64,000 nucleotides of DNA from CAWATZ01 sp963784995 (GTDB taxonomy: Bacteria; Planctomycetota; Planctomycetia; Gemmatales; Gemmataceae), in NCBI GenBank assembly GCA_963784995.1, contig CAWATZ010000003.1, positions 248,001 through 312,000 of the forward strand, in the 5' to 3' direction. Numbering within the stretch: position 1 is the first letter of the stretch; the number at the start of each line of letters is the position of its first letter. Positions 16,784 through 23,693 of this stretch are shown here, piece by piece. A model generated the notes under the pieces. The model did no database searches, had not been told where the DNA came from, and saw only the letters and a list, made by a program, of their open reading frames with translations. The position numbers were made by a program, and so were the translations under genes.

Positions 16784-18325
16784 ATGAACCTGCACTCTCC
16801 CGGCGCCGTCTTGCTGATCTCCTGTTACGAACTGGGGCACCAGCCGCTATGCCTGGCATCGCCGCTGGGGTTCCTGGAGCGTGCGGGGTTCGCGCCCGAG
16901 GCAATGGACATCGCCGTTGACGTCTTCGACACCATCAGGATCGAGCGGGCGCGGTTTGTCGGCATCTCCGTGCCGATGCACACCGCCCTGCGTCTGGGCA
17001 TTCGGGTCGCGGAGCGCGTCCGCGAGATCAACCCGGAGGCCGTCGTCTGTTTCTACGGCCTTTACGCCGCTCTCAACGCCGACTACCTGCTGGAACACGG
17101 TGCCGACTACTGCATCGGCGGCGAGATGGAAGCCCCGCTGCTCGCCTTAGTCGAGGCCCTTTCCGAAAGGATGAAGGATGAAGGCAGAAGGATGAATGAA
17201 GACAGCACGGTTTCTGATTCATCCTTCCTCCTTCCTCCTTCATCCTTCCCCGAAGGCGTCATGCAGCGCGACAGACCCGCCCAGCCCTACTTGCAGCGGC
17301 TGCCCTTTGTCCAGCCGGTCCGCACGGCCCTGCCCACGCTCGATCGCTATGCCCGGCTGGAACACCAGGGCGAGAGCCGGGTCACCGGCTACGTCGAGGC
17401 CAGCCGGGGTTGCTTGCACCTTTGCACCCATTGCCCGATCCCGCCGGTTTACGGAGGACGGTTCTTTGTGATCCCCCAGGAGATTGTCCTGGAGGACATT
17501 CGCCGGCAGGTGCAGGCCGGTGCCAGCCACGTGACCTTCGGCGACCCCGATTTTCTCAACGGCCCAGGCCACGCCCTGAGCGTAATCCGCGCCATGCACG
17601 CGGAGTTTCCCTCGCTCACCTTCGACATTACCACCAAGGTCGAGCACATCCTGAAACGCGGTTCGATCCTGCCGGAGCTGGGCCGGCTCGGCTGCCTGTT
17701 CCTGATCTCCGCGGTCGAATCAGTGAGCGACACGGTCCTGGGAATCCTGGAGAAGAACCACATCAAGGCCGACATCGTCGAGGGCCTGAAGGTGGTTCGC
17801 GCCGCGGGGATCGTCCCCCGGCCGACCTGGGTGGCCTTCACCCCCTGGACGACGCTGGGCGACTACCTCGACATGCTGGCGTTCATCGAGGAACACGACC
17901 TGATCGACCACGTCGATCCGGTGCAGTACACCATTCGGCTGCTGGTGCCGCCCGGCTCGTACCTGCTCAACCGCCCCGAAATGCAGCAGCACCTGGGCCC
18001 GCTCGACCAGGCCGCCTTCAGCTATCGCTGGGCCCATCCCGACCCGCGCCTGGATCGGCTCCAGAAGGAAGTCAGCGCCCTGGTCGAGAAGGACGTGACC
18101 GAGGGCGTTGACCCCGGCAACACCTTCTACCGGGTCTGGTCGCTGGCAGCCGGGCGGAAGCCCGGGGCCACCGCGAACTCGCTGCCGCCGGATCGGCAGC
18201 GGGCGCCGCGCCTGAGTGAACCGTGGTTCTGTTGAGCAGAGCCAACCGAGGGTCAGTTGGATCCTCTCCAGAGCAACAAGAGCAAGGTCGGAATCGCACC
18301 CGTGTAGGTCAGGCTTTCCAGCCTG
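16784..18325 (+). CDS. CUAEP-tail radical SAM selenoprotein with B12-binding-like domain
   Basis: The N-terminal ~125 residues resemble a cobalamin-binding domain (VGISVPMHTALRLGIRVAER, YCIGGEMEAPL). The radical SAM core follows, with CLHLCTHC giving the CxxxCxxC [4Fe-4S] motif. The frame meets TGA at 18233-18235 directly after Trp-Phe-Cys and continues Ala-Glu-Pro-Thr, i.e. Cys-Sec-Ala-Glu-Pro. This is the hallmark of the known CUAEP/CCAEP-tail radical SAM family, in which U is selenocysteine. Read through, the protein ends at TGA 18323-18325 inside a REP palindrome. A SECIS-like hairpin starts 2 bases after the UGA. Start ATG 16784 is chosen; GTG 16772 is an alternative. An in-frame palindromic insert lies at residues ~128-155. 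It heads the plus-strand metal-handling operon. Substrate is unknown. Confidence 0.8.
17165..17249. repeat. in-frame palindromic insert in the radical SAM gene
   Basis: AAAGGATGAAGGATGAAGG-type left arm (about 17165-17200) and an imperfectly complementary CCTTCCTCC/CCTTCATCC right arm (about 17218-17249) form a hairpin. It encodes a Lys/Arg/Met-rich then Ser/Pro/Phe-rich linker between the B12-like and radical SAM domains. The same repeat type occurs dispersed in other planctomycetes. It adds sequence without breaking the frame. Confidence 0.55.
18238..18267 (+). promoter_or_regulatory. SECIS-like hairpin after the CUAEP UGA
   Basis: AGAG-CCAAC (18238-18246) pairs with GTTGG (18256-18260) and CTCT (18264-18267) with a 3-base bulge. 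The 9-base loop CGAGGGTCA contains GGGTC, like the GGUC apical motif of known bacterial SECIS elements. The GGT lies about 16 bases after the UGA, within the usual range. Confidence 0.55.
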
Positions 18326-18360
18326 ACTTGCCCGCCCTGTCAGGCTGGAAAGCCTGACCT
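18304..18360. repeat. REP-like palindrome, 23-bp arms
   Basis: TAGGTCAGGCTTTCCAGCCT starts the left arm (18304-18326), which pairs perfectly with 18338-18360. It lacks a U-tract. The stop codon of the Sec-extended radical SAM frame lies in its left arm, so the last residues of that protein are encoded by the repeat. Confidence 0.88.
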
Positions 18361-18375
18361 ACCCACGAGAGAACG

Positions 18376-19083
18376 ATGGACCACGCCAGGGCCAGACAAC
18401 TCCAGGACCTTCTCGGGCTTCGCCACGCCCCCGTCGCCATTGCCTTCCAGGCGGCGCCGCCGGTCGGCATCCCCCGCATTGACCACGCGGGGCCGTCCAG
18501 CTGCACCTACTGGAAGGAAGCCGCCGCGGGACGGACCTTTTACACGGAAGCATCGGACCATTACCATTGCCCCATCGGGGCCTACACGCACGGTCTCGAC
18601 CTGCCTCCCGCCCAGGGCCAGGAACTGCACGACGTGCTGGGAACGATGTTCAGTCTGGGTTACCTCCGCCCGGAAGAAGTGCCGTGCATTCCGCACCGCG
18701 AGGGAGCGTTCGGCGTGGCCGTTTATGCTCCGCTGGCCAAAGCGACGTTCGAGCCGGACGTGATCCTGCTGTGCGGCAACCCCTGCCAGGTGATGCTCCT
18801 GGCCGAGGCGGCCCAGGCCGCGGGGGTCGGCGCCCAGACCGGGCTGATGGGCCGGCCGACCTGCGCCGCCATTCCGGAGGCCATGCGGACCCAGCACGCC
18901 GTCGCCAGCCTGGGCTGCATCGGCAATCGGATCTACACCGGCCTGCGCGACGACGAGCTGTACTTCGCCCTGCCCGGCAAGCACCTGAACGCCGTGACGG
19001 TGAAGCTGGCCACGATTGTCGAGGCCAACAGTCAGCTGGAGAGTTACCATCGAGCCAAACAGGCATCCCTGAGCCACGCCTGA
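18376..19083 (+). CDS. DUF169 family protein
   Basis: 235 residues from ATG 18376. Features of DUF169 proteins are visible: a start LLGLRHAPVAIAF, the Cys-containing SSCTYWKEA and HYHCPIGAYTHG, then PCIPHREGAFGVAVYAPL, VILLCGNPCQVMLLAEA and SLGCIGNRIYTG near the C-terminus. Several conserved Cys suggest binding of a metal or thiol group. No enzymatic activity is established for the family to my knowledge. It sits between the CUAEP radical SAM gene and the HMA-like selenoprotein gene on the same strand, which suggests participation in the same metal or selenium-related process. Confidence 0.84.
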   Translation: MDHARARQLQDLLGLRHAPVAIAFQAAPPVGIPRIDHAGPSSCTYWKEAAAGRTFYTEASDHYHCPIGAYTHGLDLPPAQGQELHDVLGTMFSLGYLRPEEVPCIPHREGAFGVAVYAPLAKATFEPDVILLCGNPCQVMLLAEAAQAAGVGAQTGLMGRPTCAAIPEAMRTQHAVASLGCIGNRIYTGLRDDELYFALPGKHLNAVTVKLATIVEANSQLESYHRAKQASLSHA

Positions 19084-19101
19084 CAAACGAAAGGATGGAC
19101 C

Positions 19102-19684
19102 ATGCGATCGAGACTACTACTCTGCACAATGGGGCTGCTGCTGTCGGCCCTGCCGGCCAGCGCCCAGGTGGTCGGAGGCACTCTTCACGTCAACAATCAG
19201 CACATGTCCTGATGAGGGGGAGTGGCGCGGGACGCCACTGCACGTCTGTATGACGTGGACGCTGATTCGGTGAAGATGGACAAGGCGGCGGGCACGATCA
19301 CCTTCCAGGCCCGCAAGGGCCGGCACGTGACGCTCGACCAGCTGCATGAGAGCATCAAGGCGACTCGGCTGGGTGACGGCACCGGCATGCAGTTGCTCTG
19401 GCTGGACGTCAAGGTCCAGGGAAAGGTGGTCGGTGACAAGGAGCTGAAGCTCGAAATTCCTGGCAGCAAGGATTCCTTCCTGCTTGGCGAAGACCCCGAG
19501 GCGCGCACCAAGGCCGAGAAAGAGGCGTTCCAGCGCCTGCGCGGCTCTGGCCCGGGGAGAGAAAGTGGTCAGCGTGACCGGCCGGGTTGATGCCTGGAAG
19601 GGGAACCTGACCCAGTTTTCCAAGAAACTTCCGGACAAGCCGCGTCGAATCCTGGTGAAGGATTTCGAGACGGCCAAGCCGTGA
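19102..19684 (+). CDS. secreted HMA-like protein with tandem in-frame UGA-UGA (putative Sec-Sec)
   Basis: ATG 19102 (AAGGA upstream) starts a signal peptide ending around SALPASA. The frame then reads GGTLHVNNQHMS followed by TGA TGA (19210-19215) and continues GGVARDATARLYDVDADSVKM. This matches the heavy-metal-associated layout, in which a Met precedes a Cys motif, then GGV and a beta-alpha-beta body. Tandem Sec at the metal site is the simplest reading. A second anomaly lies near 19536-19545, where the coding signal shifts frame. The continuation ALARGEKVVSVTGRVDAWKG, ending at TGA 19682, is clearly protein-like, so a one-base indel (assembly error or real) is suspected. Without it the frame ends at 19588-19590. 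Role: periplasmic soft-metal binding, by inference. Confidence 0.6.
19221..19257 (+). promoter_or_regulatory. SECIS-like hairpins after UGA-UGA
   Basis: Two hairpins follow the UGA pair. AGTGGCG (19221-19227) pairs with CGCCACT (19233-19239) around CGGGA. CACGTC (19241-19246) pairs with GACGTG (19252-19257) around TGTAT, with GU in the loop about 32 bases after the second UGA. Either could act as SECIS. Confidence 0.4.
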
Positions 19685-19697
19685 TACCACTCCTCCC

Positions 19698-19834
19698 CTC
19701 TCCCCTTGTGGGAGAGGGGTTGGGGGTGAGGGGTGCATTTTGATTTATCGTTTCGCGCTGGGCCGACTGAGCGCGAAACGATAAATCAAGGCGCCATCCC
19801 CCTCACCCCCAACCCCTCTCCCACAAGGGGAGAG
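19698..19834. repeat. nested double palindrome
   Basis: The outer arms (19698-19733 and 19799-19834, 36 bp) are complementary and centre on TGGGAGAGGGGTTGGGGGTG. The inner arms TTGATTTATCGTTTCGCGCT (19740-19759) and 19770-19789 are perfectly complementary over 20 bp. This looks like one repeat inserted into another, between the HMA-like and MerT-like genes. Confidence 0.88.
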
Positions 19835-19864
19835 AGGAGAAAGAAGTTTGTTTTGGAGTCCATC

Positions 19865-20194
19865 ATGGCGCAAGTCCTCGAGCCTCCGCAAGAGGCCAGG
19901 CACAAGGGAACCTGGGGCAGCATGGCCGGGGCGTTGCTCGCGGTGATCGGGGCCGCCCCGACCTGAACGACCGCGATGGTCCTGGCCCTGCTCGGGTTAG
20001 CAGGGAGTGCGTCCGCTGTAACGAACGTCCTGGGCTGGCTGGGCCCGGTGCTGATCGGCGTGTCCGTTCTGCTCCTGGGCCAGGCCTTTTTCATCCTGTA
20101 CGTCCGCCGCCGGGGGACACGCGTCAGCAAGATCATCACCTGGGCTTCGGCCCTGGTCATGGTCGGTTACTGGACCTGGCGGCTGCTTTCGTAA
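19865..20194 (+). CDS. MerT-like membrane protein with in-frame UGA at the Cys-pair site
   Basis: ATG 19865 (GGAG eight bases upstream) opens a 109-codon frame with a single TGA at 19964-19966. Three hydrophobic segments are visible (codons ~19-47, ~55-75, ~90-107), as in the mercuric transporter MerT. The first reads AVIGAAPT-U-TTAMVLALLGLAG, where MerT has its Cys-Cys pair followed by a hydrophobic run and GxxG. The TGA therefore falls at the second metal-binding position and Thr at the first. The frame after it is fully coding with no other stop. A conserved SECIS-like hairpin follows 19 bases later. Inferred role: transport of a soft metal ion through the inner membrane with Sec as ligand. 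Confidence 0.65.
19986..20005 (+). promoter_or_regulatory. SECIS-like hairpin (identical copy 1)
   Basis: CCCTGCT (19986-19992), loop CGGGTT, AGCAGGG (19999-20005): a perfect 7-bp stem with GGGTT in the loop. It begins after a 19-base gap from the UGA. The identical 20 bases occur at the identical distance in the next gene. Confidence 0.5.
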
Positions 20195-20210
20195 GCCTGA
20201 GGAAACGAGA

Positions 20211-20558
20211 ATGGGGCAACCCGCGAAAGACATCCTGAGGAATTTCCTGGCCACTGTCGGCGCTTCGCTGCCGTGGTGATGAATCCTCACCAGTGCTCTT
20301 CCCCTGCTCGGGTTAGCAGGGTCCGCCGCGGCCAGCATGATCACCGGCTGGCTTTCCTGGGGGTTACTCTGCGCTTCGCTCCTGCTGCTGGGGCGGTCCT
20401 TCTACAATCTCTACGTCCGGGGCATCCGGACGCCTCTGACAACCGTGATCGCCTGGCTTTCCCTGGCGTTCATCGTTGCATTCTGGACATGGCAGCTGGC
20501 AGGGGGAAAGCCAGCAACAGACACGTCCGATTCGCCCCAACAGGAGCAAACACGATGA
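20211..20558 (+). CDS. MerT-like membrane protein with tandem in-frame UGA-UGA (putative Sec-Sec)
   Basis: ATG 20211, with GAGGAAACGAG upstream, starts a 115-codon frame. It contains TGA TGA at 20277-20282 and stops at TGA 20556-20558. The first segment reads TVGASLPW-UU-ILTSALPLLGLAG. MerT proteins have a Cys-Cys pair at this point in helix 1, so both cysteines appear replaced by UGA. Two further helices follow (codons ~47-64 and ~79-97), then a polar tail. The spacing from the UGA to LLGLAG is the same as in the preceding paralogue. The stop overlaps the ATG of the next gene (ATGA), showing translational coupling and that the full frame is used. Confidence 0.65.
20302..20321 (+). promoter_or_regulatory. 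SECIS-like hairpin (identical copy 2)
   Basis: The same 20 bases as at 19986-20005 (CCCTGCTCGGGTTAGCAGGG), again after a 19-base gap from the last UGA. The bases also encode LLGLAG, so conservation may be partly protein-driven, but the wobble positions are identical too. Confidence 0.5.
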
Positions 20559-21424
20559 CGAGGTCATTTCAAGCTCTCCTGCTCGTCGTGAGTTTCATGA
20601 CCCTGGGCCTCCTGCTGGCCGCGGACGCCCCCGAGAGCAAGGTCATCACCAACTCCATCGGCATGAAACTGGCCTTGATCCCGGCTGGTAAGTTCCTGAT
20701 GGGCTCGCCGGCCGACGAAGCCGAACGCCACGAGAACGAGGTCCAGCACGAGGTCACCATCTCCAAACCGTTCTACGTGGGAGTCTACGAGGTCACCCAG
20801 CGGGAATTCCAGCAGTTGATGGCCCAGACCGTCAAGCGCAGCGCCATCTTCAACGACAAGCGGGGAGGCGGCCCCGACTACCCCATGGAAAACGTCCTCT
20901 GGAAGGAGACCGTGGCGTTCTGCACCGCGCTGTCCAACTTGCCCGAGGAGAAGAAAGCCGGCCGGCGCTATCGCCTGCCGACCGAGGCCGAATGGGAATA
21001 CGCCTGCCGGGCCGGGACCACGACGCCGTTCGCCTTTGGCAAGTCGCTCTCCTCCACCCAGGCGAACTTCAACGGCAACTTCCCCTACGGCGGAGCGGAC
21101 AAGGGCCCCTTCCTGAACAAGACGGACAAGGTCGGCTCCTACGCTCCCAACGCCTGGGGCCTGTACGACATGCACGGCAACGTCGCGGAGTATTGCTCGG
21201 ATTATTACGACAAGGACTACTACGGCAAGAGCCCGAAAGTCGATCCCAGGGGCCCGGAAAAGGGCGTGCTGCCCACCGACTACGATGATTTCTACCGGGT
21301 CGTTCGCGGCGGCTGCTGGCTGGACGAGGCCCGGGCCTGCCGTTCCGCCTGTCGTTTCCGGGCCATGCCCCACGATCCCTACCGGCTGATCGGCTTTCGG
21401 GTCGTGTGTGAGGTGGGCAAGTGA
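20555..21424 (+). CDS. secreted FGE-sulfatase (SUMF1) domain protein
   Basis: 289 residues from ATG 20555, which overlaps the previous stop. A signal peptide (residues ~5-23, ending LLAADA) precedes the domain. Markers of the formylglycine-generating-enzyme fold are all present: NSIGMKLALIPAGKFLMGS, YRLPTEAEWEYACRAGT, WGLYDMHGNVAEYCSDYY, VVRGGCWLDEARACRSACR and IGFRVV. Some members oxidise Cys to formylglycine using copper; many planctomycete homologues have other or unknown roles. Cys occur near the canonical active-site segment (GGCW, ACRSAC), but the pattern is not identical to FGE. Its place inside the Sec/HMA operon hints at a metal-related function. A sulfatase gene lies 6 kb downstream. 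Confidence 0.85.
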   Translation: MTRSFQALLLVVSFMTLGLLLAADAPESKVITNSIGMKLALIPAGKFLMGSPADEAERHENEVQHEVTISKPFYVGVYEVTQREFQQLMAQTVKRSAIFNDKRGGGPDYPMENVLWKETVAFCTALSNLPEEKKAGRRYRLPTEAEWEYACRAGTTTPFAFGKSLSSTQANFNGNFPYGGADKGPFLNKTDKVGSYAPNAWGLYDMHGNVAEYCSDYYDKDYYGKSPKVDPRGPEKGVLPTDYDDFYRVVRGGCWLDEARACRSACRFRAMPHDPYRLIGFRVVCEVGK

Positions 21425-21455
21425 GATCCTTGATTCCTTGACAACAGGTGAAACG

Positions 21456-21817
21456 ATGTCGTGCCGGCTGACCGGAGGCGTACTGCTGGGCTGTTCGATC
21501 TTCCTGCTGGGCTGCGGTGGGACGGAGCAACAAGGCGCTGCTCCGCCGAAACAGCAAGGAGCGACGCTCCGCGAAATGAAGACGATCACCCTTCACGTTC
21601 AGGACATGGCCAAGCACTGGACCTGAAGTGACTGGACTGACCCAACAAGGTTCAAGAAGCCCTGTCAGGGCTTCCCGGCATCAAATCGATCGACGTCGAT
21701 TTGGAGAAGGATAGACTGCGCGTTCACTACGACCCGGAGAAGATCACGCCCGAGAAGATGCTGGAGACGGTGGCCAAGGAAGAGTTTCAGGCGACCATTG
21801 TTCCGGACAAGGGTTGA
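21456..21817 (+). CDS. HMA-domain lipoprotein with in-frame UGA codons and a frame break
   Basis: ATG 21456 starts a lipoprotein signal (LLGCSIFLLGC, lipobox Cys 20) followed by a polar linker and MKTITLHVQDM, the beginning of an HMA domain. The frame then meets TGA at 21624. From about 21602 the -1 frame reads LK-U-LD-U-PNKVQEALSGLPGIK, with TGA at 21629 and 21638 in exact CxxC spacing (UxxU), then VDLEKDRLRVHYDPEKITPE to TGA 21815. This second part is unmistakably HMA. The junction between the two frames lies between about 21609 and 21637. Either a one-base error or indel, or frameshifting, joins them. Compared with its neighbour, Met and the U motif are further apart. Role: periplasmic soft-metal binding, inferred. 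Confidence 0.5.
21656..21674 (+). promoter_or_regulatory. SECIS-like hairpin in the first HMA lipoprotein gene
   Basis: GAAGCCCT (21656-21663) pairs perfectly with AGGGCTTC (21667-21674) around GTC. It starts after a 15-base gap from TGA 21638-21640, with GU in the apical loop about 24 bases after it. Confidence 0.45.
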
Positions 21818-21842
21818 GGTTTCGTGAATCCCGGGAGGTCCC

Positions 21843-22172
21843 ATGCGTTCTCCGCTTTGCTTTACCCTGGTCTTGTTAACCATGGGGGTGACCATGTTTG
21901 GCTGCAAAAAGACGACCCCGCCGCCCCGGCCGGCGGACGTGATCCTGAACGTGCCGGGGATGTACTGAGCCACCGGTTGACCGGACCGAGTGCGGAAAGC
22001 ACTCGCGACTCTACCGTGGGTAGGGCAAGACTCGATTCAGACGATCATCGACACTCGTGAAGTGCGCTTCGACCTCAAGGACAAGAACGCCTTCAATGCG
22101 GAGGCGGTCAAGGCGGCCCTGAAGGAGAAGGGGTTCAAGGAAGTCACGGTGAAACAAGCCCCTTCGCAATGA
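21843..22172 (+). CDS. HMA-domain lipoprotein with two in-frame UGA codons (UxxxU)
   Basis: ATG 21843 opens a 109-codon frame. Signal peptide and lipobox MFGC (Cys 21) are followed by a Pro-rich linker and the HMA sequence VILNVPGMY-U-ATG-U-PDRVRKALATLPWV, with TGA at 21966 and 21978. GMxC and C...VxxAL of the HMA consensus fit exactly with U for Cys, except that three rather than two residues separate the pair. The rest (DTREVRFDLKDKNAFNAEAV, ALKEKGFKEVTV) completes the beta-alpha-beta-beta-alpha-beta fold without further stops. It is likely a membrane-anchored periplasmic metal chaperone, analogous to MerP. The following gene starts 28 bases downstream. Confidence 0.66.
21987..22005 (+). 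promoter_or_regulatory. SECIS-like hairpin in the second HMA lipoprotein gene
   Basis: CGAGTGC (21987-21993) pairs perfectly with GCACTCG (21999-22005) around GGAAA, starting after a 6-base gap from the second UGA. A weaker hairpin CTACC/GGTAG (22011-22023) with GTG in its loop follows at the more usual distance. Confidence 0.38.
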
Positions 22173-22200
22173 CCTGGCTCCAGCCAACCGGGAGAACTCC

Positions 22201-23496
22201 ATGCCACGGACCTGCACTCCGGAAACAGTCTCGCCCAGTCCTCGGACGGCAAGTCCGATCGCCGGAATTGTCGCAGCCCCCGTGGAAACGCTGCGCGAGG
22301 TGGTCCGGCGGTACGGCACGCCCACCTTCGCCTACGACGTCGCCCGCATCCGCGCCCAGGCAGCCAAGCTCCGCGCCCACCTCCCTGCGGCGATTGACAT
22401 TCTGTATTCCCTGAAGGCCAACGCCTCGCTGGGGCTGTGCGGCGTCCTGGCCGGGTGCGGGCTGGGGGCCGACGTGGCCTCCGCCGGCGAATTGCTGATC
22501 GCTCGAACCGCAGGCTTTCCCCCGTCGCGAATCTTCGTCACCGGACCGGACCGGACGCCCGCCCTGCTGTCCGAACTGCGGTCGCTGCCCGAGGTGATTC
22601 TGTCCGTTGATTCGGCGAGCGAGTTGGAGTTGCTGGCCAGCAAGGAGCTGGGCCACCGCGTCCTGCTGCGTCTGCGGCCGGACTTCTGCTCGTATGCCAC
22701 CTGTACCACCGGCCCGGACTCGCGGTTCGGCCTGACCCTTGACGACCTGCCACGCTGCCGCGACCTGGTGCGCTCGGAACGGATCAAGGTGATTGGCTTT
22801 CACGTCTTCTCCGGTTCGCAGGTGCTTTCGGTGGAGGGCGTCGTCCATCACCTGAGCGGCGGCCTGGACCTGGCTCTGCGGGCGGCTGGCGTGCTGGGCA
22901 TCGCTCCGGAGATCATCGACATTGGCGGCGGCTTCGGCATTCCCTACGCAGCGGAAGATCGGGAGCTGGACCTGGCAGCCATCGGTGCGGCGTTGCAGCC
23001 CCTGGTCGCCCGGGCGGCCCCCGCCCGGCTGGTCATCGAGCTGGGCCGCTACCTGGTGGCCCAGGCGGGTTGGTATCTGACGACAGTGATCGCCGAGCAG
23101 ACACACCGCGGCCGCAAGGCCGTGGTGGTCGATGGCGGCGTGCATCAGCGCGGCGACCTGTGCGGCATCGGGTTGCGGCAGCGAGGGGTGCCGCCAGTGC
23201 TGCTCACCGAGAGGCCGGCGGAACGAGTGCCAACGGACGTGCTGGGCTGCCTCAGCCTGCCCTCGGACGTCCTGATCGAGGCCAGCCCGCTTCCGCCGCT
23301 GGCCTCGGGTGACGTGCTCGCCTTTCCGAACGCCGGGGCTTATGGGCTGTATGGCTCGCCCTGTCACTTCCACGCCCACCCGCCTCCGGCCGAGGCGGCT
23401 TTCGACGGGACCCAGGTGGAGCTGATCCGGCCGCGGCAGTCCGTGCGGAGCCTGCTGGAGGGGCAGTCGCTCCTCCCGCCGGGTTTCGAGGGTTAG
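22201..23496 (+). CDS. fold-type III PLP-dependent decarboxylase (Orn/DAP/Arg decarboxylase 2 family)
   Basis: 431 residues from ATG 22201 (GGGAG upstream). YSLKAN carries the PLP-binding Lys (residue ~65). GFHVFSGSQ, IDIGGGFGIPY and ELGRYLVAQAG are the expected phosphate and substrate motifs of alanine-racemase-like barrel decarboxylases. The C-terminal barrel reads GCLSLPSDVL and NAGAYGLYGSPCHFH, a variant of the usual GPxCxxxD and GAYxxxxSxFN, so the substrate may not be diaminopimelate or ornithine. It is the last gene of the Sec-rich operon. Whether it supports metal handling, for example by making a ligand, is unknown. Confidence 0.86.
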   Translation: MPRTCTPETVSPSPRTASPIAGIVAAPVETLREVVRRYGTPTFAYDVARIRAQAAKLRAHLPAAIDILYSLKANASLGLCGVLAGCGLGADVASAGELLIARTAGFPPSRIFVTGPDRTPALLSELRSLPEVILSVDSASELELLASKELGHRVLLRLRPDFCSYATCTTGPDSRFGLTLDDLPRCRDLVRSERIKVIGFHVFSGSQVLSVEGVVHHLSGGLDLALRAAGVLGIAPEIIDIGGGFGIPYAAEDRELDLAAIGAALQPLVARAAPARLVIELGRYLVAQAGWYLTTVIAEQTHRGRKAVVVDGGVHQRGDLCGIGLRQRGVPPVLLTERPAERVPTDVLGCLSLPSDVLIEASPLPPLASGDVLAFPNAGAYGLYGSPCHFHAHPPPAEAAFDGTQVELIRPRQSVRSLLEGQSLLPPGFEG

Positions 23497-23693
23497 GCGG
23501 TTTCAGGAAATGGGCTGGGCCACCGTCCCCGTGGGTGCGCTGCGCGACCCACGGCTGGGATAGGCAACCCCTTCGGGGTAGAAAACAGGGCCGCCGTTGT
23601 CTTCCAACCCCGAAGGGGTTGCCTATCCCAGCCGTGGGTCGCGCAGCGCACCCACGGGACAGGAAGGCGCCCAACCATTTCCCTGAAACCGCC
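23496..23693. repeat. 198-bp MITE-like palindromic element
   Basis: Terminal arms GGCGGTTTCAGGAAATGG (23496-23513) and CCATTTCCCTGAAACCGCC (23675-23693) are inverted. Inside, ~50-bp arms beginning GTGGGTGCGCTGCGCGACCC (from ~23531) and ending at ~23656 are inverted as well. It fills the whole space between the convergent decarboxylase and DUF4241 genes and may serve as a bidirectional terminator. Confidence 0.86.

Noticed and set aside
18304..18360. Intrinsic terminator after the radical SAM gene
   Set aside because: No T-tract. Similar perfect palindromes are dispersed in the window, so it is better called a REP-like repeat.
18233..21980. UGA codons as ordinary pseudogene stops
   Set aside because: Independent decay would not place stops only at metal-binding Cys positions in neighbouring genes, nor leave downstream frames intact with UGA doublets.
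18233..22000. UGA as a Trp codon (reassigned genetic code)
   Set aside because: Many genes in the window end in TGA, and TGG is used throughout for Trp. In-frame TGA is confined to six genes and to Cys-equivalent positions.
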